Source of the DNA: Actinacidiphila yanglinensis
Lineage (GTDB): Bacteria; Actinomycetota; Actinomycetes; Streptomycetales; Streptomycetaceae
Direction: 5' to 3'
DNA: 64,000 nt
NCBI RefSeq assembly: GCF_900107965.1
Contig: NZ_FNVU01000017.1
Span: forward strand, 62,001 to 126,000
Shown: one piece after another, positions 49,280 through 57,874 of the stretch
Layout: each line of letters starts with the position of its first letter
Numbering within the stretch: the stretch's first letter is position 1
Translations under genes and position numbers: made by a program
The notes under the pieces: model-generated
Told to the model about the DNA's origin: nothing
The model's input: the letters and a program-made list of their open reading frames with translations, nothing else
Database searches by the model: none

Positions 49280-51232
49280 TCATGACGTGCCGGCCCCGCC
49301 GCCCGCGGAGTTGGTGACCGTCAGGGGCAGGAGCTTGCGGCCGGTCGGGCCGATCTGGATGTCCAGGTCCAGCTGCGGGCAGACCCCGCAGTCGAAGCAG
49401 GGGGTCCAGCGGCAGTCGTCGACCTCGGTCTCGTCGAGGGCGTCCTGCCAGTCCTCCCACAGCCAGTCCTTGTCCAGCCCTGAGTCGAGGTGGTCCCAGG
49501 GCAGGACCTCCTCAGCGGTGCGCTCCCGGGTGGTGTACCAGGCGAGGTCGAGGTCGTACGCGGGCAGCGCGGCCTCGCAGGCCCGCAGCCAGCGGTCGTA
49601 CGAGAAGTGCTCGCGCCAGCCGTCGAAGCGGCCGCCGTCGGCGTAGACCGCGCGGATGACGGCGCCGACCCGGCGGTCGCCGCGCGAGAGCAGGCCCTCG
49701 ATGATGCCGGGCTTGCCGTCGTGGTACCGGAACCCGATGTTGCGGCCGTACTTCTTGTCGGCGCGGATCGCGTCGCGGAGCTTCTCCAGGCGGGCGTCGG
49801 TCTCGTCGACACCGAGTTGCGGCGCCCACTGGAACGGGGTGTGCGGCTTGGGCACGAACCCGCCGATGGAGACCGTGCAGCGGATGTCGTTCTGCCCGGT
49901 GACCTCGCGGCCCTTGGCGATCACCTTGCGCGCCATGTCCGCGATCTGGAGGACGTCCTCGTCGGTCTCGGTGGGCAGCCCGCACATGAAGTAGAGCTTC
50001 ACCTGGCGCCAGCCGTTGCCGTAGGCGGTGGCGACGGTGCGGATCAGGTCCTCCTCGGAGACCATCTTGTTGATCACCTTGCGGATGCGCTCGGAGCCGC
50101 CCTCGGGAGCGAAGGTGAGGCCCGAGCGGCGCCCGTTGCGGGTCAGCTCGTTGGCGAGGTCGATGTTGAACGCGTCGACCCGGGTGGAGGGCAGCGACAG
50201 CCCGATCTTGTCGTCCTCGTAGCGGTCGGCGAGGCCCTTGGCGATGTCGGCGATCTCGGTGTGGTCGGCGGAGGACAGCGACAGCAGGCCGACCTCCTCG
50301 AAGCCGGTCGCCTTCAGGCCCTTCTCGACCATCTCGCCGATGCCGGTGATGGACCGCTCGCGCACCGGGCGGGTGATCATCCCCGCCTGGCAGAAGCGGC
50401 AACCGCGCGTGCAGCCGCGGAAGATCTCCACCGACATCCGCTCGTGCACGGTCTCGGCGAGCGGGACCAGCGGCTGCTTCGGGTACGGCCACTCGTCGAG
50501 GTCCATCACGGTGTGCTTCGACACCCGCCACGGCACGCCCGAACGGTTCGGCACGATCCGGGAGATCCGGCCGTCGGGCAGGTACTCCACGTCGTAGAAG
50601 CGCGGGACGTACACCCCGCCGGTCCGGGCCAGCCGCAGCAGGATCTCGTCCCGCCCGCCGGGCCGGCCCTCGGCCTTCCACGCCCGGATCAGCTCGGTGA
50701 CGGTCAGCACCGCCTGCTCGCCGTCGCCGATCACCGCCGCGTCGATGAAGTCGGCGATCGGCTCGGGGTTGAAGGCGGCGTGCCCGCCGGCCAGCACGAT
50801 CGGGTCGTCCAGGGTGCGCTCGGCGGCGTCCAGCGGAATGCCGGCGAGATCGAGCGCGGCCAGCATGTTCGTGTAGCCCAGCTCCGTGGAGAAGCTGAGG
50901 CCGAAGACGTCGAACGCGCGTACCGGGCGGTGGCCGTCGACGGTGAACTGCGGCACGCCGTGCTCGCGCATCAGCGCTTCCAGGTCCGGCCAGACGCTGT
51001 AGGTGCGCTCGGCGAGCACGCCGTCGCGCTCGTTGAGCACCTCGTAGAGGATCATGACGCCCTGGTTGGGCAGGCCGACCTCGTACGCGTCCGGATACAT
51101 CAGCGCCCACCGCACCTCGGCGGCGTCCCAGTCCTTGACGGTGGAGTTCAGCTCACCGCCGACGTACTGGATCGGCTTCTGTACGTGCGGGAGCAGCGCT
51201 TCCAGGCGCGGGAAGACCGACTCGACAGGCAT
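49280..51232 (-). CDS. TIGR03960 family B12-binding-domain radical SAM protein
   Basis: A 650-residue enzyme. The N-terminal B12-binding-like domain covers about 35-200 (EVRWALMYPDAYEVGLPNQG, VFGLSFSTELGYTNMLAALD, DPIVLAGGHAAFNPEPIADF). The radical SAM domain has the 4Fe-4S motif CTRGCRFC in SVEIFRGCTRGCRFCQAGMI, followed by LSLSSADHTEI and TFAPEGGSERIRKVINK. The C-terminus carries extra Cys residues (CRWTPCFDCGVC) that may hold a second cluster. The ATG at 51232 gives the family start MPVESVFPRLEALLPHVQKP. It works with the DUF2344 protein encoded at 43312; the substrate is unknown. Confidence 0.94.
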   Translation of the reverse strand: MPVESVFPRLEALLPHVQKPIQYVGGELNSTVKDWDAAEVRWALMYPDAYEVGLPNQGVMILYEVLNERDGVLAERTYSVWPDLEALMREHGVPQFTVDGHRPVRAFDVFGLSFSTELGYTNMLAALDLAGIPLDAAERTLDDPIVLAGGHAAFNPEPIADFIDAAVIGDGEQAVLTVTELIRAWKAEGRPGGRDEILLRLARTGGVYVPRFYDVEYLPDGRISRIVPNRSGVPWRVSKHTVMDLDEWPYPKQPLVPLAETVHERMSVEIFRGCTRGCRFCQAGMITRPVRERSITGIGEMVEKGLKATGFEEVGLLSLSSADHTEIADIAKGLADRYEDDKIGLSLPSTRVDAFNIDLANELTRNGRRSGLTFAPEGGSERIRKVINKMVSEEDLIRTVATAYGNGWRQVKLYFMCGLPTETDEDVLQIADMARKVIAKGREVTGQNDIRCTVSIGGFVPKPHTPFQWAPQLGVDETDARLEKLRDAIRADKKYGRNIGFRYHDGKPGIIEGLLSRGDRRVGAVIRAVYADGGRFDGWREHFSYDRWLRACEAALPAYDLDLAWYTTRERTAEEVLPWDHLDSGLDKDWLWEDWQDALDETEVDDCRWTPCFDCGVCPQLDLDIQIGPTGRKLLPLTVTNSAGGGAGTS

Positions 51233-51388
51233 CTCGGCGACTTTCGTGTGTCCTGATCTTGCGGGCGCCCCGGCGGCACGGCCGTCCGGGGGGAAGGTGA
51301 CCCTCAACAGTACCCGAGGTGCGGAGGGCGCCCGGCCGCCCCGCCTCGGGCAGCTGTGCCCACGCGCGCGGGGTGCGGACTCCCGCCG

Positions 51389-52885
51389 TCAGCCCTCGCG
51401 TTCCGCCGCGGCCCACGCCTCGGGCAGCCGGGCCTCCGTCTCCGCGGCGATCTCCCGTTCGGCCCGCACGACCGCCTCGTACGGTGCCGGGTCCTCCCCC
51501 GCCGCCTCGGCCCGGCCGCGCAGCCGGGCGACCGCGGCCCGGCACATCACGCTGTCCTGGTGCTCGCCCAGCAGCTGCTGCACCGCCTTCATCCGCGCGG
51601 TGTACGCGGCCGCCGGCGCGCCGAGCACCGGCTGGGCCGCCTCGCCGGAGTAACGGGCCCGCTTGGCGTCCTTGCGCGCCTCGTGCAGCGCGACGTCCCG
51701 CTCCCGGCCGGGCGGCAGCGCGAGCGCGGCGCGTACTGCCCCGCCCAGCCGTTTCCGGTTCCGCCGGACGGTGGCGGCGACCGCCTCGGCCGCGGGGTCG
51801 GCGGCGCCCGGCAGGTACGGCGGCTCGGCCAGCAGCAGGTCGAAGGCGTCCAGCAGCGCGAAGTAGCGGGCGCTGTCGAGGGCGCGGACGACGGCGGCGT
51901 GCGCGGTGCCCGCGTGCGGGTCGGCTCCCACCGGCAGTTCGGTGTGCACCCGGCGGCGCAGCGCGTCCACGCCTGGGCCCGGTTCGAGGTCGGCCAGGCG
52001 CCGGTCGAGGCGGGCGGCAAGTACCTCGCGGTCGCGCTCGGCGCCGAGGATCTCGGCGAGCCACTTCAGCTCGCCGCCGAGCGGGTCGGTGACGCCGCGG
52101 TCCACGACGTGCCCGAAGCTCTTCAGCGCGGAGCGGGCCCGGCGGGTGGCGACGCGCATCCGGTGCACCGCGTCCTCCTCGGCGCGCCGGACCGGCGGGT
52201 CGAGGGCGACGATCGCGGTGAGCTGGGCGCGCAGGTACGCGGTGGCGGCGTCACCCGCGGTGGCGTCCGGGCCCGGCGGTTCCGGGTGGTCGCTGACGGG
52301 TGCGGGGCGGCGGCTGCCGAGCGCGCGGGCGAGCTTGGAGGGGGCGTCGGAGCGCGTCACGCCCGCGTCGCGCAGCCGCTGCTCGACCGCGTCCAGCAGG
52401 GCTTCGTCCCCGGCGTACAGCTCGACCTCGATCTCGGACCAGGAGGGGCCGGGCTTCGCCCTGACCTCGTCGTAGGCGACCTCGGCGAGGGTGCGGCCCG
52501 CGTCGTCCAGCAGCAGCACCCGGCGGCGGGTGGTGCGCAGCCGGACGATCGGGGTGAGGATGCGGCCGCGGACCAGCGCGGCGACCTCCGCGCGGAGGTC
52601 CTCCGGGGGTGTGCCGGGGGCGGCGAGCGGGGCGTGGATCTCGGTGCGGGTGTCGGGGCGGTCGGTGGGGAGTTTCAGGTGCCAGCCGTCGTCGTCGCCG
52701 CCTTCGCGGCGGCGCAGCGTGATGCGGTGGGCCGCGAGGGTGAGGTGGGAGGTGTCGTAGTAGACCGCGTTCAGCCGCAGCGGGGCCAGGGCCCGGGTGC
52801 CGGCGGTCAGCCCGGTGAGGTCGGGCAGGTCGTGGCGGGGGCCTGTCTCGTACGTGCGTTCCGTCTCCGCGGAGGTTCGGCCCAT
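51389..52885 (-). CDS. CYTH and CHAD domain-containing protein
   Basis: A 498-residue two-domain protein. Residues 4-190 form a CYTH triphosphate-tunnel domain, with ETERTYE at the start (the E-x-E-x-x/E signature), VYYDTSHLTLAAHRITLRRR, GWHLKLP and WSEIEVELYAGDEALLDAVE. Residues 225-490 are a CHAD domain (VHRMRVATRRARSALKSFG, LHEARKDAKRARYSGE), a helical, His-rich fold that binds polyphosphate. It may hydrolyse or sense tri- or polyphosphate at polyphosphate granules. The ATG at 52885 has no clear ribosome site (CCGTCCTTGT directly upstream), so the mRNA may be leaderless. Confidence 0.92.
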   Translation of the reverse strand: MGRTSAETERTYETGPRHDLPDLTGLTAGTRALAPLRLNAVYYDTSHLTLAAHRITLRRREGGDDDGWHLKLPTDRPDTRTEIHAPLAAPGTPPEDLRAEVAALVRGRILTPIVRLRTTRRRVLLLDDAGRTLAEVAYDEVRAKPGPSWSEIEVELYAGDEALLDAVEQRLRDAGVTRSDAPSKLARALGSRRPAPVSDHPEPPGPDATAGDAATAYLRAQLTAIVALDPPVRRAEEDAVHRMRVATRRARSALKSFGHVVDRGVTDPLGGELKWLAEILGAERDREVLAARLDRRLADLEPGPGVDALRRRVHTELPVGADPHAGTAHAAVVRALDSARYFALLDAFDLLLAEPPYLPGAADPAAEAVAATVRRNRKRLGGAVRAALALPPGRERDVALHEARKDAKRARYSGEAAQPVLGAPAAAYTARMKAVQQLLGEHQDSVMCRAAVARLRGRAEAAGEDPAPYEAVVRAEREIAAETEARLPEAWAAAEREG

Positions 52886-53138
52886 ACAAGGACGGTATGC
52901 CCGTCCAGGCCCCCTGGCTATCCCCTCCGGGGGCCCAGCCGCCCCCACGGCACCCCCACGCGCAAGGGTGCCCACCCCCCGGTGAAGGGGTCCCCTCACG
53001 GGCAGAGGGTGCCCACTCCCCCCGGTGGAGGGGTGCCCTCACGAGCCACGGCCCCTTCCCCCGCCCCCGGGGGCCCTCACGGGCAAAGGATGCCCACTCC
53101 CCGTGCCGGGGTTGCCCTTGCGGGCGACGGCAACCCCC

Positions 53139-53159
53139 AGGGGCGCGGGGAACTGCGCG
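53139..53159 (+). repeat. Dispersed intergenic element, copy 5
   Basis: AGGGGCGCGGGGAACTGCGC plus G. It is perfectly complementary over 21 bases to copy 6. Confidence 0.85.
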
Positions 53160-53243
53160 CTCAGCCGGCGCGGCGCAGCCGGGGACCCGCAGGCCCAGCC
53201 CCCGCGGCGATGTCGCCGGACCACCGGCCGGTGGCCGGTTGCT

Positions 53244-53264
53244 CGCGCAGTTCCCCGCGCCCCT
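53244..53264 (-). repeat. Dispersed intergenic element, copy 6
   Basis: Inverted copy, with the same GGTGGCCGGTTGCT neighbour as copy 1. It can pair with copy 5 or copy 7. Confidence 0.85.
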
Positions 53265-53378
53265 GATTGGCACCCTCCGCCCGCAAGGGCAACCCGAGGC
53301 CGGGGAAGGGGCACCCTCTGCCCGTCAGGGCACCCCGGCACGGGGAGTGGGGCGCCCTCACGGCAGGAGGGCCCCCTC

Positions 53379-53400
53379 AGGGGCGCGGGGAACTGCGCGA
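53379..53400 (+). repeat. Dispersed intergenic element, copy 7
   Basis: AGGGGCGCGGGGAACTGCGC followed by GACAAGCCACGG. It extends the identity seen in copy 3. Confidence 0.85.
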
Positions 53401-53418
53401 CAAGCCACGGTGGCGGCG

Positions 53419-53537
53419 CACCCAACCGGCAAGGGGAGCCCCCCACACGGGGAGCGGGCACCCAACCGGCAAGGGGAGCCCGCGCACGGGGAGCGGGCAC
53501 CCAACCGGCAAGGGGAGCCCGCGCACCGGGGAGTGGG
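53419..53537. repeat. Three tandem 39-40-bp direct repeats
   Basis: CACCCAACCGGCAAGGGGAG starts at 53419, 53459 and 53498. Each is followed by CCCGCGCACGGGGAGCGGG or a close variant, and a decayed fourth unit follows. The units lie in non-coding DNA immediately downstream of rodA. Confidence 0.85.
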
Positions 53538-53606
53538 TACCCCCGCACGGGGAGGGGCGCCGGGGGGCGCGAGGGCACCCTGGGGGCGGCTGAGCCCAGC
53601 GGAGCG

Positions 53607-54806
53607 TCACGCGGACATGGGGCGCTGCATCTTCACGGACTGCAGCATCCCTATGGCCACGAAATTCGCGAACATCGACGATCCCCCGTAAGAGACAAAG
53701 GGCAAGGGAATCCCCGTCACCGGCATGATCCCCAGCGTCATCCCGATGTTCTCGAACGACTGGAAGGCGAACCACGCGACGACCCCCGCCGCCACGATCG
53801 TGCCGTACAGATCCGTGGCGTTGCGGGCGATCGTGCAGGCTCGCCAGAGGATCAGCCCGATCAGGGCGACGATGAACGCCGCGCCGACGAACCCGAGTTC
53901 CTCGCCCGCCACGGAGAAGACGAAGTCCGTCTGCTGCTCGGGCACGAACTGACCGGTGGTCTGGCTGCCGTGGAACAGGCCCTTGCCGAGCAGCCCGCCG
54001 GAGCCGATCGCGATCCGCGCCTGGCTGGTGTTGTAACCGACCCCGGAGGGGTCCAGCGCGGGGTTGGCGAACGCCGCGAACCGGTCGATCTGGTACTTGT
54101 CGAGGATGCCGAGCTGCCAGACCAGGATGGAGCCGACGATCCCGGTGCCGATCAGCCCGAACACCCAGCGGCTGGACGCACCCGAGGCGAGCAGCACCCC
54201 GAGCACGATCGCGCCGAGCACCATCACCGAGCCGAGGTCCGGCATCAGCAGGATGATCACCACCGGCAGCGCGGCCAGCGCGAGCGACTGCGTCACCCGG
54301 CGGTGGTCGGGATGCACCTGATCCCCGGCGTCCACCCGGGCGGACAGCACCATCGCCATGCCGATGATGATGGAGATCTTCACGAACTCCGACGGCTGCA
54401 CCGAGAACCCGCCGCCGATGATGATCCAGGAGTGCGCACCGTTGACGGTCGAGCCGAGCGGGCTGAGCACCGCGAGGATGCCGAGGATCGACAGCGCGTA
54501 GAAGAACGGCACGATGGTGCGCATCCGGTGGTGCCCTATGGCCATCGCACCGATGCACAGCGCCAGCCCGATCCCGGCGTTCATCACATGGCGGATCAGG
54601 AAGTAGTACTGGTCGCCGTGGGTGAGGCCGGTACGGTTGCGGGTCGCCGAGTAGACCAGCAGCGAGCCGATGAAGCACAGCAGCAGCGTGGCGAAGAACA
54701 GCAGCCAGTCCATCCGGCGCACCACGGAGTCCCGGGCGAAGAGCTTGCCCAGGGCGGAGCGTTCCGGGGTGAAGCGCCGGACCGAGTAGGTGTTCGCGCT
54801 CATCAC
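53607..54806 (-). CDS. rodA: Rod shape-determining protein RodA (SEDS glycosyltransferase)
   Basis: A 399-residue SEDS-family peptidoglycan polymerase. After a 30-residue cytoplasmic start there are ten membrane helices. Conserved stretches are GGGFSVQPSEFVKISIII, LLMPDLGSVMVLGAIVLGVL (with the essential Asp of SEDS proteins), YNTSQARIAIGSGGLLGKGL, PEQQTDFVFSVAGEELGF and GIPLPFVSYGGSSMFANFVA. The GTG at 54806 overlaps the mrdA stop (GTGA); the next codon is ATG, which could equally serve. It is coupled to its cognate transpeptidase PBP2, and in Streptomyces this complex contributes to spore wall synthesis. Confidence 0.97.
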   Translation of the reverse strand: MMSANTYSVRRFTPERSALGKLFARDSVVRRMDWLLFFATLLLCFIGSLLVYSATRNRTGLTHGDQYYFLIRHVMNAGIGLALCIGAMAIGHHRMRTIVPFFYALSILGILAVLSPLGSTVNGAHSWIIIGGGFSVQPSEFVKISIIIGMAMVLSARVDAGDQVHPDHRRVTQSLALAALPVVIILLMPDLGSVMVLGAIVLGVLLASGASSRWVFGLIGTGIVGSILVWQLGILDKYQIDRFAAFANPALDPSGVGYNTSQARIAIGSGGLLGKGLFHGSQTTGQFVPEQQTDFVFSVAGEELGFVGAAFIVALIGLILWRACTIARNATDLYGTIVAAGVVAWFAFQSFENIGMTLGIMPVTGIPLPFVSYGGSSMFANFVAIGMLQSVKMQRPMSA

Positions 54807-57046
54807 GTGTACTTCCTGCCGTACAGCAGCTTCTCGGTGCGGGTCGGGGTGAGCGCGGCCAGTTCGGGGACGGGGGCGCCGCCCTGCGGTCCGGCCGGGC
54901 TGTTCGCGAACTGGTCGGTGGCGCTGGTCACGAAGGCCGCCTGCTGGGCACTGACCGCCGCGCCGTCCGCGGAGAACTTCGGCAGCGCGGTGACCGGCTT
55001 GGGCATGATGCCCTTCTTGGGGTCGATCTTCTGGCCGTCCTTCTGGATGCCGTACATCGCCTCGTAGATCCGGCGGACCGCCTCACCGGAACCGCCGGAA
55101 CCGGTACCGCCCTGGGAGATCGTCATGACGATCGTGTAGTCCTTGGTGTACGTGTCGAACCAGGACGTGGACTGCTTGCCGGAGACCTCGGCCGTACCGG
55201 TCTTGGCGTGCAGCGGGATCGTGTCCTGCGGCCAGCCCTGGAACTTCCAGTCGGCGGTGCCCTCGGTGACCACGCCGGCCAGTGCCTGGTTGATGTACTT
55301 CAGCGTGGACTTGCTGTCGGGCAGCTTGCCGACCGCCTTCGGCTTGATCGGCGTGACCGTCTTGCCGTCGGGGCTTATCACGGCCTTGGCGATGGTCGGC
55401 TGGTACAGCGTGCCGCCGTTGCCGAGGGCCGCGTAGATCCGCGCCATCTGCACCGGGGTGACGAGCGTGTCGCCCTGGCCGATCGCGTAGTTGACCGAGT
55501 CACCGGCGCGCAGCACGTAGCCGTCGGGGCAGTTCTCGATCGCGATGGCTACCGCCAGCGACGGGTTCTTGTCGTTCTTGTGCTTCTTGGCCGTCGCGCA
55601 CCAGTCGTCCTTGTTCTCCTCCCAGAAGTCCTTCTTCCACTGGCGGTCCGGGACCCGGCCGGTGACCTCACCGGGGATGTCGATCCCGGTCTTCGCGCCG
55701 AGGCCGAAGTCGTGGGCGGTCGTGTAGAACCAGTCCTTGGGGTGCTTGGGGTCGGTCCCGCCGTCCTTCTTCCACTGGTCGTAGGAGATCCCGTAGAAGA
55801 CGGTGTCGCAGGAGACCTCCAGGGCGCGGGCCAGCGAGATGGGGCCGTAGCTCTCGTTCTCGTCGTTGTGGAAGACCTGGGAGCCGATGTTGAACGACGA
55901 GGAGCAGTCGTACGGGCCGTCCTCGGTGTAGCCGGCCCGGATCGCGGCGGAGGTGGAGACCACCTTGAAGGTGGAGCCCGGCGCCGACTCGCCCTGGATG
56001 GCGCGGTTGAGCAGCGGGTAGTTGGACTTCGCGTCGGTGAGTGCCTTGTAGTCCTTCGCGGAGATGCCGCCGACCCACTCGTTCGGGTCATAGGTGGGCT
56101 CGCTCGCCATGGCGACTATCTGACCCGTGTGGTTGTCCATCACCACCGCGGCGCCGGAGTCCGCCTTGAAGTTCTCGTGCGTGACCGGGTCGTACGTCGT
56201 GCGGGCGGCCTTCATCGCCGCGTCGAGTTCCTTCTCGGTCACCGCCTGCACCTTGGAGTCGATGCTGGTGACGAGGTTGTCGCCGGGGGTGGCCGGGGTG
56301 TCGCCGGCCTTGCCGATCACCCGGCCGAGGTTGTCGACCTGGTACGTGGTGACGCCGGCCTTGCCACGCAACTCATCGTCGTAGGTGGCCTCCAGACCGG
56401 ACCGGCCGACCTGGTCGGAGCGCAGCAGCGGGTTGCTGGTCTTCTCGGAGGCGGCGACCTCCTTGTCGGTGACCGGGGAGAGGTAGCCGAGCACCTGGGC
56501 GGCGTTGGCCTTGTCCGGGCTGGGGTAGGTGCGCACCGCGGTGGGTTCGGCGGTGATACCCGGGAAGTCCTCGCGGCGCTCCATGATCTGCAGCGCCTGC
56601 TGGGTGGTGGCCTTGTCCGTGATCGGGATCGGCTGGTACGGCGAACCGTTCCAGCACGGGCGCGGCGTGTGCGCGTCGCAGAGGCGCACCTTGTCCATCA
56701 CGTCCTGCGGCTTCATGCCGAGGACCGCGGCCAGCCGGGTGAGGACGGCGGTGCCGCCGTCCGACTGCTGGAGGAGGTCGGTGCGGCTGGCGGAGACCAC
56801 CAGCAGGGTCTCGTTGTCGGCGATCGGCACGCCCCGGTCGTCGAGGATCGAGCCGCGCACGGCCGGGGTGACGACCTGCTGGATGTGGTTGCTGTTCGCC
56901 TTGGCGTCGTACTCCTGGCCGTTGCGGATCTGGAGGTACCACAGCCGGCCGCCGAGGGTCAGCAGCAGCGAGAAGACCAGCACCTGGAGGATGACCAGCC
57001 GGATGGTGACCCGGCTGGTCCGCCCGGTTTCAGGGATGTTGCTCAT
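54803..57046 (-). CDS. mrdA: Penicillin-binding protein 2 (class B transpeptidase)
   Basis: A 747-residue PBP. A membrane anchor lies at about 14-36 (TIRLVILQVLVFSLLLTLGG). The PBP dimerisation domain follows (VRGSILDDRGVPIADNETLL, TYPSPDKANAAQVLGYLSPV). The transpeptidase domain has SxxK in APGSTFK (about 356), the second motif in VSCDTVFYG (SxD rather than SxN) and KTG in LHAKTGTAEVS (about 613). A ~75-residue C-terminal tail rich in Ala/Gln/Pro is added. It crosslinks glycan strands made by RodA, whose gene overlaps its stop codon. The mreBCD genes lie directly upstream. Confidence 0.97.
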   Translation of the reverse strand: MSNIPETGRTSRVTIRLVILQVLVFSLLLTLGGRLWYLQIRNGQEYDAKANSNHIQQVVTPAVRGSILDDRGVPIADNETLLVVSASRTDLLQQSDGGTAVLTRLAAVLGMKPQDVMDKVRLCDAHTPRPCWNGSPYQPIPITDKATTQQALQIMERREDFPGITAEPTAVRTYPSPDKANAAQVLGYLSPVTDKEVAASEKTSNPLLRSDQVGRSGLEATYDDELRGKAGVTTYQVDNLGRVIGKAGDTPATPGDNLVTSIDSKVQAVTEKELDAAMKAARTTYDPVTHENFKADSGAAVVMDNHTGQIVAMASEPTYDPNEWVGGISAKDYKALTDAKSNYPLLNRAIQGESAPGSTFKVVSTSAAIRAGYTEDGPYDCSSSFNIGSQVFHNDENESYGPISLARALEVSCDTVFYGISYDQWKKDGGTDPKHPKDWFYTTAHDFGLGAKTGIDIPGEVTGRVPDRQWKKDFWEENKDDWCATAKKHKNDKNPSLAVAIAIENCPDGYVLRAGDSVNYAIGQGDTLVTPVQMARIYAALGNGGTLYQPTIAKAVISPDGKTVTPIKPKAVGKLPDSKSTLKYINQALAGVVTEGTADWKFQGWPQDTIPLHAKTGTAEVSGKQSTSWFDTYTKDYTIVMTISQGGTGSGGSGEAVRRIYEAMYGIQKDGQKIDPKKGIMPKPVTALPKFSADGAAVSAQQAAFVTSATDQFANSPAGPQGGAPVPELAALTPTRTEKLLYGRKYT

Positions 57047-57165
57047 CTATTCGCTCTCCCGCATCGCCTGCGGCATGGGGGCGCCCCCATCTCCGCGCGC
57101 CCGGCCCGGAGCCGCGCGCTTCGTCGTCGTCTGCGGCCCGGGGGCCTGGTGTGCGCCGCGCGCCG

Positions 57166-57870
57166 TCATCGCCGCGCCCCCCTGGCCAGCACGCCGCTGA
57201 ACTTGGCCCGGCCGAACAGGCCGCGCTGCGGGGTGATGCCACCGCCCACGCCCGCCTTGGGACGGGTCCTGCCGCGCGGCCGGAACCGACCGCCCGACCG
57301 GCCGCCACCGGACCGCCCGCCGCCGAAGCCGCCACCGAACCCGCCCGCGGCGTCGTCGGCGAGCGGGTCGCGGTCGAACCGTCGGGCCAGCGCCATGACG
57401 AGCGGAACCACGAAGGGTGCCAGCAGCAGGTCGTAGAGCGTCGCGGTGAACACCAGCTTGGCCAGGCCGACATGGGCCCCGGCGGTGTCGCCGACCAGGC
57501 TGCCGACGCCCGCGTACAGCAGCGTGGTGGCGATAGCGGCGCCGATGACCACCAGCATCGGGCCCGCGGCGGTGCGCAGTTGGCCGCTGTCGGGCTTGGC
57601 GAGGCCGGCTGCGTAGCCGATCACGCACAGCACCAGGGCGTAGCGGCCGACCGCGTGGTCGGCGGGGGGCGCGAGGTCGGCGAGCAGTCCGGCGAAGAAG
57701 CCGATCAGGCAGCCGCCGACGTGGCCGTAGGTGAGGGCCAGGCCGAGCACCGTCAGCAGCAGCAGGTCGGGGACCGCGCCGGGCAGGTGCAGCCGGGCCA
57801 GCACGCTGACCTGGGCGACCAGGGCGACCACCACCAGGACGGTGGAGAGCACGATCCGGTTCAGGCGCAT
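57166..57870 (-). CDS. mreD: Rod shape-determining protein MreD
   Basis: A 234-residue membrane protein with about five or six helices (LNRIVLSTVLVVVALVAQVS, VPDLLLLTVLGLALTYGHVG and LIGFFAGLLADLAPPADHAV are the recognisable MreD start). The last 65 residues are a basic Gly/Arg-rich cytoplasmic tail (GGFGGGRSGGGRSGGRFRPR) absent from most MreD proteins and possibly nucleic-acid- or phospholipid-binding. The ATG lies 4 bases after the mreC stop. It bridges MreC to RodA/PBP2 in the elongation or spore-wall complex. Confidence 0.93.
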   Translation of the reverse strand: MRLNRIVLSTVLVVVALVAQVSVLARLHLPGAVPDLLLLTVLGLALTYGHVGGCLIGFFAGLLADLAPPADHAVGRYALVLCVIGYAAGLAKPDSGQLRTAAGPMLVVIGAAIATTLLYAGVGSLVGDTAGAHVGLAKLVFTATLYDLLLAPFVVPLVMALARRFDRDPLADDAAGGFGGGFGGGRSGGGRSGGRFRPRGRTRPKAGVGGGITPQRGLFGRAKFSGVLARGARR

Positions 57871-57874
57871 GGGC

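Larger units (their letters stand above)
52886..53606. other. 721-base repeat-filled non-coding spacer upstream of the CYTH-CHAD gene
   Basis: No credible gene; every frame across it is low-complexity Pro/Gly/Arg. It is built from three kinds of repeat: (a) dispersed elements at 53139, 53244 and 53379; (b) variants of TGCCCACTCCCC and its complement (about 53005, 53088, 53339, 53445, 53485 and 53525); (c) a 39-40-bp direct repeat at 53419-53537. The opposing copies can form several long stem-loops. It separates the end of rodA from the CYTH-CHAD promoter. Confidence 0.75.

Noticed and set aside
49280-51232. Radical SAM protein as a MiaB/RimO methylthiotransferase
   Set aside because: It lacks the TRAM and UPF0004 layout; the B12-like N-terminal domain and its DUF2344 partner family identify a different group.
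53267-53593. Plus-strand frame across the repeat-rich spacer
   Set aside because: The encoded sequence is a direct translation of the 39-40-bp DNA repeats (Pro/Gly/Arg/His), with no ribosome site; best read as non-coding.
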